NCBI GenBank assembly: GCA_934141535.1
Contig: CAKPCH010000002.1
Coordinates: forward strand, 62,001-126,000
Length of the DNA stretch: 64,000 bases
Source: an uncultured Bacilli bacterium
GTDB lineage: Bacteria; Bacillota_I; Bacilli_A; RF39; UBA660
Direction: 5' to 3'
The translations under genes were made by a program, and so were the position numbers. Positions 52,484-60,940 of the stretch are shown piece after piece (the first letter of the stretch is position 1; every line of letters starts with the position of its first letter). The notes under the pieces are model-generated. The model searched no databases. It was not told the origin of the DNA and worked only from the letters and a program-made list of their open reading frames with translations.

Positions 52484-53385
52484 TATTCAGCCCCCACATT
52501 CTCATTATAAAATTTTGTACCTGCTAATAAGAAATAAGTATTAACAATAACAATTATATGGAGTAATACTTGTACATACCATAGCTTTAGCATGGTTTGA
52601 TATGTATCACCTAACATTATTTGAACAAGTGCTATCATTAAATATAACATAAGTCCAAATACAACAAACTTTTTATAGAATGCTGCTCTATCAATTCTAT
52701 CTCTATAAACTGCTTCTACAAGCATATCTATATCTAGTGACATATTTTCAAGAGAATCACTAGCATCCTTAGAACCTTCATTAGTTATTTGAAGGAATAA
52801 TTGATGCATATTTCTTACCATATAGTAATCATATTTTTCATTCATAAACTCTAAAGATTGATTAATTGTTCCATTTTCATAAGCCATATCTATCATAGTT
52901 TTAACATCTCGTTTTACAGGATCTTCAAGTACACCTGAAGCATAAACACCCTCTAATGACTTAACAAAACTTTGAGTAGTAGCAAATTCCATTATTACAT
53001 TTGTTGTATATACTTGTATTTGCTCAAATATAAATTCACTATAAAGTCTTTTACATCTTAAATAACTTAAATAAGGAACAGCAGCAACTGCTATTACTGC
53101 ATATATTATTGATACAACTAAATTATAAAAATATAAATATGTTATACCTCCAGCGCCAACAGCAAATATTATAACTTGCCCTATATATTGTTGAACAGTA
53201 TAATCTTGCTTTAACTCTTTAATCTTTTTTCTAATTTCTTTATATGTATAAGGAGCTACTTTGCTATAAAGTCTTCTACTTTGACTACTAACAAATTGAT
53301 AAGCTTGTTCCCCAACTTGGCTTCTATATATCACTAAAAATATAAAAATGATTGCTACTATTGCAAATACCAATATAGTTCCCAT
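52483..53385 (-). CDS. tadB: TadB-like pilus platform protein
   Basis: 300 residues, T2SSF-type: membrane helix at the N-terminus, pair at about 70-106, a cytoplasmic helical domain (115-230) and two helices near the C-terminus. The TadA-TadB-TadC order identifies it. Partner of TadC. Confidence 0.82.
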   Translation of the reverse strand: MGTILVFAIVAIIFIFLVIYRSQVGEQAYQFVSSQSRRLYSKVAPYTYKEIRKKIKELKQDYTVQQYIGQVIIFAVGAGGITYLYFYNLVVSIIYAVIAVAAVPYLSYLRCKRLYSEFIFEQIQVYTTNVIMEFATTQSFVKSLEGVYASGVLEDPVKRDVKTMIDMAYENGTINQSLEFMNEKYDYYMVRNMHQLFLQITNEGSKDASDSLENMSLDIDMLVEAVYRDRIDRAAFYKKFVVFGLMLYLMIALVQIMLGDTYQTMLKLWYVQVLLHIIVIVNTYFLLAGTKFYNENVGAE

Positions 53386-53396
53386 TCTTATCCCTC

Positions 53397-54512
53397 CTAT
53401 TCAAATATTATTTCTTCTTCTTTTCTTTCTTGCTCTTCTATTTCCTGTTCTTTATCATATTCTTCTTTTATAAATCCTTGAGGTAAATAAGTACCTTGAG
53501 CTTCTAAATACTCAATTAAATATTTACTAGGATTTCTTCTATACACTTTACCATCAGGTGTCTTTTTATATAAAGTATTGTACACTGCATCATTATCTTC
53601 AGTTACATAAAACTCAGTAACTTCTGCAATCTCTCTTACAAAACGTTTTGTTGTTCTATCTTGATATCCTCTAATATAAACACCTATTTGAATATATCTA
53701 TATATTGACTTTAAAAATTGTTCAATATCTTGATTAGTTTCTAGCAAACTATACATACGGTTTGGAATAGATGCTGCTTTATCAGCATGTATTGTAGATA
53801 AAATATAATGTCCTGATGAAATAGAGTTTCTAACTGCCATTACTGCTTCAGCACTACGTACCTCTGACAATAATATCCACTTAGGATTCTGTCTCATACA
53901 AGTAACAAGTACATCGGAGTAGCTTGCTATATTATTTGTTTTCATAGCAACTATATCTCTTTTAGGAAATATTTTATCTAAGTGTAACTCCAAAGTATCT
54001 TCTATTGTTATTATCTTTTCATTTTCATATGTATTTGAAGCCAAAAATTTAATAAACTCAGTTTTACCAGATCCAGTTTCACCACAAGCAATTATATTGC
54101 AATGTCCATGAACACAAGTAATCAAGAAATCAAGTATATCTTCTGTTACATATTTTTCTTTTATTATTTTACCACGTTCAAGTCTGATTTTTGCAGGTGT
54201 TTTACGTATAACGCAAGCTACACCATTACGTGCAATAGACTCATGAACAAAATTCATACGCAACTCAGCACTTTCACTGTCCAAAAATGGATGAGCAGCA
54301 TTAAAACTTTTACCCATTACATTTGAACATTGAAATGCAAGTTTTTCTATAAAAGCATTATTTATAGCAGGATTATCAACTCTAAAGATACCTTTTGACA
54401 AAGTTTTTAACCATACTTGTCCATTATTGCTATAAGAAATATCTGTTATATCATCATTATCTAAATATTCTTGAAGTGGACCAAAGTCCATTCCATCAAA
54501 TATATTATCCAT
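53397..54512 (-). CDS. tadA: TadA/CpaF-family secretion ATPase
   Basis: 371 residues from the ATG at 54512, whose Shine-Dalgarno is weak; overlap with cpaB suggests coupling. Walker A GETGSGKT (144-151), Asp-box IITIEDTLELH, Walker B ILLSEVR (213-219) and the His-box STIHAD (239-244) define the family. It powers Tad pilus assembly. As VirB11 belongs to the same superfamily, it could also serve the neighbouring T4SS. A Glu/Lys-rich tail closes the protein. Confidence 0.93.
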   Translation of the reverse strand: MDNIFDGMDFGPLQEYLDNDDITDISYSNNGQVWLKTLSKGIFRVDNPAINNAFIEKLAFQCSNVMGKSFNAAHPFLDSESAELRMNFVHESIARNGVACVIRKTPAKIRLERGKIIKEKYVTEDILDFLITCVHGHCNIIACGETGSGKTEFIKFLASNTYENEKIITIEDTLELHLDKIFPKRDIVAMKTNNIASYSDVLVTCMRQNPKWILLSEVRSAEAVMAVRNSISSGHYILSTIHADKAASIPNRMYSLLETNQDIEQFLKSIYRYIQIGVYIRGYQDRTTKRFVREIAEVTEFYVTEDNDAVYNTLYKKTPDGKVYRRNPSKYLIEYLEAQGTYLPQGFIKEEYDKEQEIEEQERKEEEIIFE

Positions 54513-55374
54513 TATTTGTACCACTTGTATTTGTGTTTGTATTATTTGTTTGATTATTTGTAGTATTGTTTGTTGTATTATCTTCTACTTCTTTAACAAT
54601 AACGTCTTCTTCTACAGTAATAGTTTGAGCATCTATATAATCTCTTAATGTTGCACTTGTTACAATTACATAATCCTCGCTTGGAACAGTAGAACCTCTT
54701 GGAGCAATTACTAAATCTATATTTAAATACTCTGCCTTCTTTAGTAACATATAATAATCTTGACTAACTGCAAATCCTATTTTAGCTGGTGTTCCAACAT
54801 CTGATGAATCATCAAATATATTTTTACCATTAGAATCATGTACTACAAGCACCTTAATGTTTTTCATTAATTTACCAAACATTATTGCACCATTTTCATC
54901 TTTAGCTTTCATATATATATCAATATATGTATCAGGTAAAACTGAATTACCAAGAGTACTTGCTATATTAACACTCATATAGTATCCAAGTTCCCCTTTA
55001 TCATGATCTAATTGTTCAATCCAGTTTCCTGGTAATTTATCTGCACTAACTATCCAATCAGTATAAAATACACTATCTTTTGGTACAGTAACATTTACAT
55101 TAGTATATTTACCTATTATATTAGCAGAAGATCTTATAACTCCTTCTCCTACCATACTGCTTGCCACTTGTTTATAAGTTACATCACTAGCTTTAATTTG
55201 AGTTTTAGGGTTTATTTTATTTACAGCTACTGGAATACTAAGTGGATTAGTTTTACTCTTAATACTATAACTATATCCAATATATAATACCACTAGCATA
55301 ATTAAAATTGCTATTATTGTAACCACATTTTTATTCTTAAAAAATCTCTTTAACCCTATCATAAAATTATTCAT
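54505..55374 (-). CDS. cpaB: CpaB/RcpC-like pilus assembly protein
   Basis: 289 residues: one membrane helix (about 16-33), a SAF domain (about 40-105, IPVAVNKINPKTQIKASDV) and a second domain (115-235). The tail is Thr/Asn-rich low complexity (270-289). CpaB links pilus to cell envelope and is needed for Tad assembly. Starts four bases after the TadE-like gene. Confidence 0.85.
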   Translation of the reverse strand: MNNFMIGLKRFFKNKNVVTIIAILIMLVVLYIGYSYSIKSKTNPLSIPVAVNKINPKTQIKASDVTYKQVASSMVGEGVIRSSANIIGKYTNVNVTVPKDSVFYTDWIVSADKLPGNWIEQLDHDKGELGYYMSVNIASTLGNSVLPDTYIDIYMKAKDENGAIMFGKLMKNIKVLVVHDSNGKNIFDDSSDVGTPAKIGFAVSQDYYMLLKKAEYLNIDLVIAPRGSTVPSEDYVIVTSATLRDYIDAQTITVEEDVIVKEVEDNTTNNTTNNQTNNTNTNTSGTNNG

Positions 55375-55378
55375 CTTT

Positions 55379-55804
55379 TTATTCTCCTTTCAAATACTTT
55401 GTTTCTAATATGGCATCTATATTATTTACTATATCAAATGTAATATATTCTCCATTTGGTAATATACCAGTAGTAGATCCTTTAACACTTGATACCCTAA
55501 GACTAACCTTTGGAGGTACTTCATTAACATCAAATATCTCTATTTTATAAGTATTTGATAAATCTGCATTTTCTGCAAATCTTCTTATGAAGCTCTCAAC
55601 AAATTTTTCTTCAACTATTCTAATAGTTCCATCATTTCTATATGCTGATAAATCTATTGCATCATACATGGCAGATTCTGTTGTCTCTTTTAATAAGTTA
55701 TAATTGTGCTGATCTGTACTAGTTACATTAGAAAAAAACCAAATAACTATTATAGCAGTTATACCAAGTACGAAAACAGCGTATCCCCAAATCGAATCCT
55801 TCAT
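55379..55804 (-). CDS. TadE-like pseudopilin, first gene of the Tad operon
   Basis: 141 residues from the ATG at 55804 (AGGTG site): MKDSIWGYAVFVLG, one hydrophobic helix (about 7-26), then an exported alpha/beta domain with ESAMYDAIDLSAYRN and VSLRVSSVKG. Shares its N-terminal MK(E/D)S pattern with the three other small pilin-like proteins, which suggests one processing or sorting route. Confidence 0.72.
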   Translation of the reverse strand: MKDSIWGYAVFVLGITAIIVIWFFSNVTSTDQHNYNLLKETTESAMYDAIDLSAYRNDGTIRIVEEKFVESFIRRFAENADLSNTYKIEIFDVNEVPPKVSLRVSSVKGSTTGILPNGEYITFDIVNNIDAILETKYLKGE

Positions 55805-55848
55805 CATATCACCTACTATAAATAATACGTTGCCTACTATACATACTA

Positions 55849-55877
55849 ATTTTAGCACACAAACTAAAAATTAACAA
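55849..55877 (-). promoter_or_regulatory. Promoter of the Tad operon
   Basis: TTGTTA (55872-55877), 17-base spacer, TAAAAT (55849-55854). Confidence 0.65.
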
Positions 55878-55912
55878 CTATTTATTAAAATTTTTCTGTT
55901 TAATTGTAAATA

Positions 55913-55959
55913 AAAAGATAAATTTTTTTTATCTCTATAAATTAAATTTATCTTTTTTT
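55913..55959 (-). terminator. Terminator of the 58165-55935 gene pair
   Basis: AAAAGATAAATTT pairs with AAATTTATCTTTT over a loop of about 20 bases on the minus strand, with T residues after it; overlaps the 55935 stop. Confidence 0.65.
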
Positions 55960-56597
55960 CTTTTAATTATTATTATAGAACTACATAAAACTATTATAGC
56001 TATTAAAAATATATAATAATATCTTACATATATATCAATTATTTTATCTATTATAGTTGGATTATGTATTATAACATCATCATCCTTAGGCTCTTCTATT
56101 AAACTATTTTTATAATCTTCAATTTGTTTTGCAAATTCATCATATGAATAAGATTTATTAACCCATTTTTGACAAATACTTATATTTTTATAATCGTTAC
56201 ACATCTCATTATTAAAATATATATTGTATATTGGGAATTTATAATATTTTGTACCAAGTGAAATACCACTACAAGATGGATTAGCAGAATAAAATTTATA
56301 ACTTCCAGATGTATTAGTATAACATTTTATAGTTATTTCACCGTTTATTGTATTGTTATAATAATATGTTATATTATTTTTCACATCCACAAAATACATA
56401 TCACTTGTTATATTAGATATAGTTACATCAAAATATGCTTCATTATTTATTATCGTATAATCATATGTTAAATTTATATTGTTAACAAAAGATTTCATGC
56501 GTGCTACATCCTTATATTCACACCCACCATAAGATAAAGCTTTAATAGAAATTATCCCAGTAAAGAAGGATATTATAAAAACTAAAGCTTTTTTCAT
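55935..56597 (-). CDS. Exported Cys-containing protein with C-terminal membrane anchor
   Basis: 220 residues: signal peptide (1-20), exported domain beginning with GGCEYKDVARMKSFVNNINL, rich in Tyr/Asn and with six Cys, a linker and a C-terminal membrane helix (about 192-211) followed by Lys/Arg. So a wall-facing type I membrane protein. Family unknown. One base overlap with the 522-residue gene makes them a pair, placed between adhesin-like genes and the Tad block. Confidence 0.6.
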   Translation of the reverse strand: MKKALVFIISFFTGIISIKALSYGGCEYKDVARMKSFVNNINLTYDYTIINNEAYFDVTISNITSDMYFVDVKNNITYYYNNTINGEITIKCYTNTSGSYKFYSANPSCSGISLGTKYYKFPIYNIYFNNEMCNDYKNISICQKWVNKSYSYDEFAKQIEDYKNSLIEEPKDDDVIIHNPTIIDKIIDIYVRYYYIFLIAIIVLCSSIIIIKRKKDKFNL

Positions 56598-58165
56598 TAT
56601 TCATCCCCCTTTATTATTACATCATATCTATAATCTCTAATAGAAAATACAAACTTTATTTTAGTAGCACTTAATATATCCGAATCAACTCCTATATATT
56701 CGATATTTTCATTTTTTGATTTATTACTAGTTATTTTCTCAAAACCACTAACTTGATAATAACCTATACCATTTACTTCATAATAAATATAGCCAAATTT
56801 ACTTAGTAAATCATAAAAACTAGATAAATCAACCTTGCTATTATTATTAAATTCTAAATCTAACTTTAATATTATCTTATCAAAGTTCTTATCTATACTA
56901 GGTTTTAGATATTCAACAGATTTAACACAAATATCATCAACACAATAATCATAATTAATAGTAAACTTTCTATCTAAATCTACACTATTTATTTTAAAAT
57001 TTACATCACCTAATGAATCCTTAAGAGAAACCTCTTCACCTAAAATTTTCTCTCTTATTTCTTGAGTATCAGAAATATTTAACTTTTTAGGTGATAGTCT
57101 AATAGTTATACCATCACTACCTCCATAATTTAAATTCATAGTAGAAGTTGTATATTTGAGAGGTATTTCAAATACTAAAAGGTAATCATTAGGAATAGAA
57201 GTTAATTTTTCAGAATTATAAACATTTCCTAAATCTAATAAATAATTTGAATATCTATTTGTAGTTTTAAAACTTACATCACCTATATTTAAACTAAAAT
57301 CTTCCATATTTATAGACTTATTTGTTGCTGAAGATAAACTAGCATTAACAATAACTAAATAATTATCTGTTATCTTATCACCTTTATAATTTTCATTTAA
57401 ATATATTGTATTATTTACTTTTATGTTAAATGTAGATACATTATAATAAATACCTTCTTTTTTAGTATTATCATTGAATATAAAATATAAAGTTAAAAGA
57501 AGCGTTGCAGCAAGAACAACTATACTTGATATGATTATTAAAAGTTTTCTCTCTTGAAAGAAATATTTCAAATTCCTTAAAAATCTTTTTCTATTAGCTT
57601 TCGATTCATTAAAATCAACATTTACATTTATTTCAAATTCTTCTCTATCTTCTTCATTTATGTTAAATTTTGATACTGTATTATCAAAACTAAACTTTTT
57701 AAAATCAACACCAGTACCTCTAATAATCATAAATACAAAGGATAAACTTTGAATTATTAAACTTATAACAACTAAGTCATGCATTAATTTAATTATTTTT
57801 ATAGAAACTAAATTTTCTTCTAAAGTTGCTATAAGATCAGTAGTATATAAGTTAATAATTATAACACCTATAAATGCAAATATGTTTATTAAATAAAACT
57901 TATATGGCTTCTTTTTTCTAAACATAATTCCAAAGAATAGTAATGAGAATGCTATTAAAACTATTGGAATTATATAAAGTAAATTAGATTTTATAATACT
58001 TTTTATACTACTAGTAACTTCAGTTGAACTAGAATACATGTATTCATTAAAAAATCCTAATAATTTACTACTTAAATATATTAAATATGCTAAAGCAAAA
58101 GCCAATAGCAAATGTATTGGTCTAAATACTTTCATGAAAAATGCATAAGGTTTTCTAAGTATCAT
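56597..58165 (-). CDS. Polytopic membrane protein with large exported C-terminal domain
   Basis: 522 residues: four membrane helices in the first 150, a cytoplasmic loop (150-205), a fifth helix (209-230) and an exported domain (235-522) of strand type with Cys in YDYCVDDICVKS. I recognise no family. Its place next to Cys-rich adhesins and the pilus genes makes a role in their export or anchoring plausible (inference). Confidence 0.55.
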   Translation of the reverse strand: MILRKPYAFFMKVFRPIHLLLAFALAYLIYLSSKLLGFFNEYMYSSSTEVTSSIKSIIKSNLLYIIPIVLIAFSLLFFGIMFRKKKPYKFYLINIFAFIGVIIINLYTTDLIATLEENLVSIKIIKLMHDLVVISLIIQSLSFVFMIIRGTGVDFKKFSFDNTVSKFNINEEDREEFEINVNVDFNESKANRKRFLRNLKYFFQERKLLIIISSIVVLAATLLLTLYFIFNDNTKKEGIYYNVSTFNIKVNNTIYLNENYKGDKITDNYLVIVNASLSSATNKSINMEDFSLNIGDVSFKTTNRYSNYLLDLGNVYNSEKLTSIPNDYLLVFEIPLKYTTSTMNLNYGGSDGITIRLSPKKLNISDTQEIREKILGEEVSLKDSLGDVNFKINSVDLDRKFTINYDYCVDDICVKSVEYLKPSIDKNFDKIILKLDLEFNNNSKVDLSSFYDLLSKFGYIYYEVNGIGYYQVSGFEKITSNKSKNENIEYIGVDSDILSATKIKFVFSIRDYRYDVIIKGDE

Positions 58166-58190
58166 AAAATTCCTCTATTCTTTTTATAAT

Positions 58191-58706
58191 TTATTTTAGT
58201 ATAGATGATGAAACCGTTATAACAGGTCGAACTCCAAAGTTATTGGTTTGCCCATAATTCATTATTCTTACTGTTCCATCAGAGCTTACATATATAGGGC
58301 TAAAAATATTACCATAATCATCTTGACTATATCTTATCCAGTAACTAGTATTATAAATCCAACTATATCCATTTTGTAACTTGTTTCTACCATCTATGTT
58401 TTCTACGGTAATATTATTTGATGCAAACATACCATAAATCTCATGTAAATATAAAAGTCTAGAACCAATAACATTTATACCTTTATTTTTTAACTCATTT
58501 CCATATTGTAAAGATTTATTAAAAGCATCTATTGTATTACTTGAATTATCAATATTAGAGTATGCTAATAATTTTAATAAACCAGATGAATTACTTAATA
58601 AATAAAATCTATTTTGGTCACACTCAACTACACTACCAACAGAATTACGATTTCCACTTACAATTCTACAAGATTTCTGTTCAGTTATATTACTAGAATT
58701 AATATA
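58191..58706 (-). pseudogene. Remnant of a surface-protein gene (C-terminal part only)
   Basis: An open frame of about 171 codons with no ATG, GTG or TTG in its first 92 codons; an upstream in-frame stop lies at 58707-58709. Translated, it reads as the end of a surface domain: CRIVSGN, GLLKLLAYSNID, YSWIYNTSYWIRYSQDD and GVRPVITVSSS, resembling the C-terminal domain of the protein at 46791-47900. An ATG at 58430 could start a 79-residue product but has no good Shine-Dalgarno. The N-terminal half was probably lost by deletion at the junction with the adhesin gene stop at 58719. Confidence 0.7.
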
Positions 58707-58718
58707 TTATTTAATATA

Positions 58719-60836
58719 TTATTCACATATAGAATTATCTTGTGTTAATTTTGAATCATAATCTTCATCTTCAACAAATACATACGTGGAACCATTTTTA
58801 TCTGATATAGTTCTATTTTTTAATTGATCTAAATAATTACTAGTACAATTGTTATATTCATCACATTGTAATGTACTAAAATCATCATACGATATACCAT
58901 TATTTTTATTTAATGAGTTATCTTGTCTTATTTTACTAATTTCATCAGAATTAAGTATTATTGTATATTTCGCAGTCCCAGATGTATAACTATTTTTCTT
59001 ATTAACTATATTACTACATACATTTTGATTTTTTGAAGCACAACTATCATTATCACACCAATTTTCTCCAGTTTCTCTTGAACTTCCTGATTTACCAGGA
59101 AATGGATTATTAGTATCAACAGTTCTAAATTCTAAATTTAACTTTTGTGACTTACAATCATTATCCTCACAAGTAGTTATATTATTTTTTACATTATAAG
59201 AGCAAGATTTTGAGGATACATTCTCAGCTTTTAATTTATTTATATCCAAATTTACATTAAATGATAAATAGTGCTCCCCTTCAGCTAAATTTATATTGCC
59301 AATTATTCCATATCCTAAAAATCTACAATTAGTACAAGTTTTATTATATATTTTTTTACCACTTCCAATTGATGAGAATACTTTTGGTAAAAAATACTCT
59401 ACATCTGTTGTTGAAGTGTATCTTATAAAACCATTGGATACATAGTTATCCTTTATAAGACTAATGATTTTATTATCATGAATTAATGATACATCTTGTA
59501 ATTTTACATTTGAAACATAATCTGTATAATCAAATGTACCATTATAACTATTTTGCGTATTAGGTAAATAACAAACTTTCTTTAATGTACCTGTACCTAT
59601 TTTTGCTATATCTTGTTTAATTATTAATTGTCCTGAATTAATTGTTCCAAAGTTATAATTACCAGTTGAATTAAAAGAATTATTAAAATCAAATAATTCA
59701 ACACAATATCCAGTAACATTATTTACTTCTATTGTATCATCATAACAAGATAAGTTATATTGATCAAAACTATTTATACTAGAAGAGTAATTTAAACAAC
59801 TAATTGTTGAAGTCTTCTGACAACTGGTAGTTGTACAAGCATCTTTAGCACTATGTATATTAAAATTAAGTAAATTATTTAATTGATATTTTTTATATAA
59901 CTCCAACCTTTTATTTACATTGTCTTCAAACTCAGAAACACATGTCTTTGTATTTGTTATTGGATGATTATAATAATAATCGTTTGTTGAATTTGCAGTT
60001 ATGGTAATACTCCAACTACCGTTATTAGTAGGATAATATTTAGCTTGTTGTGTTTCTTTTAATGTATAATATCCAGGTAATATATCATTTATTGTACAAA
60101 TACCACTTGTATTAGTATTACAAGTATAAGTTCTTCCATTGCCTTCCAATTTAAAAGTAACACCATAAATTCCACTACCTGTATCACCATCTATTTTTTT
60201 CAACTTAAGTGAACCTTGTACTACAGTTTCTGATGTAATTTTTACATAACCTAACTTTTGAACATTATCATCTGTTTTACAACTAGGATTATATGTTACT
60301 TTACCATTAACATATTGACACACATCTTCTCTTATTACTTTATAAACATCCATTGCTACTGTATATTTTTTACCATTTTCAGTTATGGAATTTGTATTAG
60401 ATTGACATGAACTATCCCAATAACACCATTGCATACTCATAAATGCCTTTTTATCTTCATTACTATAATTTACAGGAAATGAATTTACAGTATTTATGAA
60501 ATCTTTTAAATTTTTAGTTCCACCCTCTGCTTTATATTTTTTATATCCTGCAATTACTTTATTTGAATAAAAATTCAAATCATTTTGTGATATATAAAAT
60601 CTATTAGAACCACCAGTTGACATCTTATTTAATTGCCACTTTACTGACATATGTAAGCCTTTGTTCAAACACAGATATGAACTAGTTTTATTTTCATTTC
60701 GCCATACAATCAAATTATTACTAGAATCAAAGTTATTATTTCCACTTGATGCTATTTTTAAATCATATGCATTTATTTTAAGCAAGAATAAAAAAGAACT
60801 AATAAGCATTGTAAATAAAACTTTATTTAACTTCAT
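58719..60836 (-). CDS. Cys-rich Cna-B surface protein with possible thioester domain
   Basis: 705 residues with 25 Cys. Signal peptide (1-23); N-terminal domain (24-195) with Cys56 in YLCLNKG and Gln136 in MSMQWCYW, the spacing and context of a TQXA/thioester domain; a Cna-B domain (about 208-300) with LKLKKIDGD and TLKET. It is followed by a 400-residue Cys-rich region shared with the next gene upstream. There is no LPXTG and no C-terminal membrane helix, so it must be held by another protein or released. It may be an adhesin. Confidence 0.7.
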   Translation of the reverse strand: MKLNKVLFTMLISSFLFLLKINAYDLKIASSGNNNFDSSNNLIVWRNENKTSSYLCLNKGLHMSVKWQLNKMSTGGSNRFYISQNDLNFYSNKVIAGYKKYKAEGGTKNLKDFINTVNSFPVNYSNEDKKAFMSMQWCYWDSSCQSNTNSITENGKKYTVAMDVYKVIREDVCQYVNGKVTYNPSCKTDDNVQKLGYVKITSETVVQGSLKLKKIDGDTGSGIYGVTFKLEGNGRTYTCNTNTSGICTINDILPGYYTLKETQQAKYYPTNNGSWSITITANSTNDYYYNHPITNTKTCVSEFEDNVNKRLELYKKYQLNNLLNFNIHSAKDACTTTSCQKTSTISCLNYSSSINSFDQYNLSCYDDTIEVNNVTGYCVELFDFNNSFNSTGNYNFGTINSGQLIIKQDIAKIGTGTLKKVCYLPNTQNSYNGTFDYTDYVSNVKLQDVSLIHDNKIISLIKDNYVSNGFIRYTSTTDVEYFLPKVFSSIGSGKKIYNKTCTNCRFLGYGIIGNINLAEGEHYLSFNVNLDINKLKAENVSSKSCSYNVKNNITTCEDNDCKSQKLNLEFRTVDTNNPFPGKSGSSRETGENWCDNDSCASKNQNVCSNIVNKKNSYTSGTAKYTIILNSDEISKIRQDNSLNKNNGISYDDFSTLQCDEYNNCTSNYLDQLKNRTISDKNGSTYVFVEDEDYDSKLTQDNSICE

Positions 60837-60862
60837 TATTACTCGCCTACTTTCTTATATAA

Positions 60863-60891
60863 ATTATACAATATTTTTTATAAACTTACAA
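60863..60891 (-). promoter_or_regulatory. Promoter of the thioester/Cna-B gene
   Basis: TTGTAA (60886-60891), 17-base spacer, TATAAT (60863-60868). Confidence 0.65.
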
Positions 60892-60902
60892 TGATTATTA
60901 AA

Positions 60903-60940
60903 TGAGAAAAAGAACAAAATTGTCTATACTATTTTGTCCT
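60903..60940 (-). terminator. Terminator of the first Cna-B gene
   Basis: AGGACAAAAT / ATTTTGTTCT hairpin (one G-U) followed by TTTTT on the minus strand, overlapping the stop codon. Confidence 0.7.
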
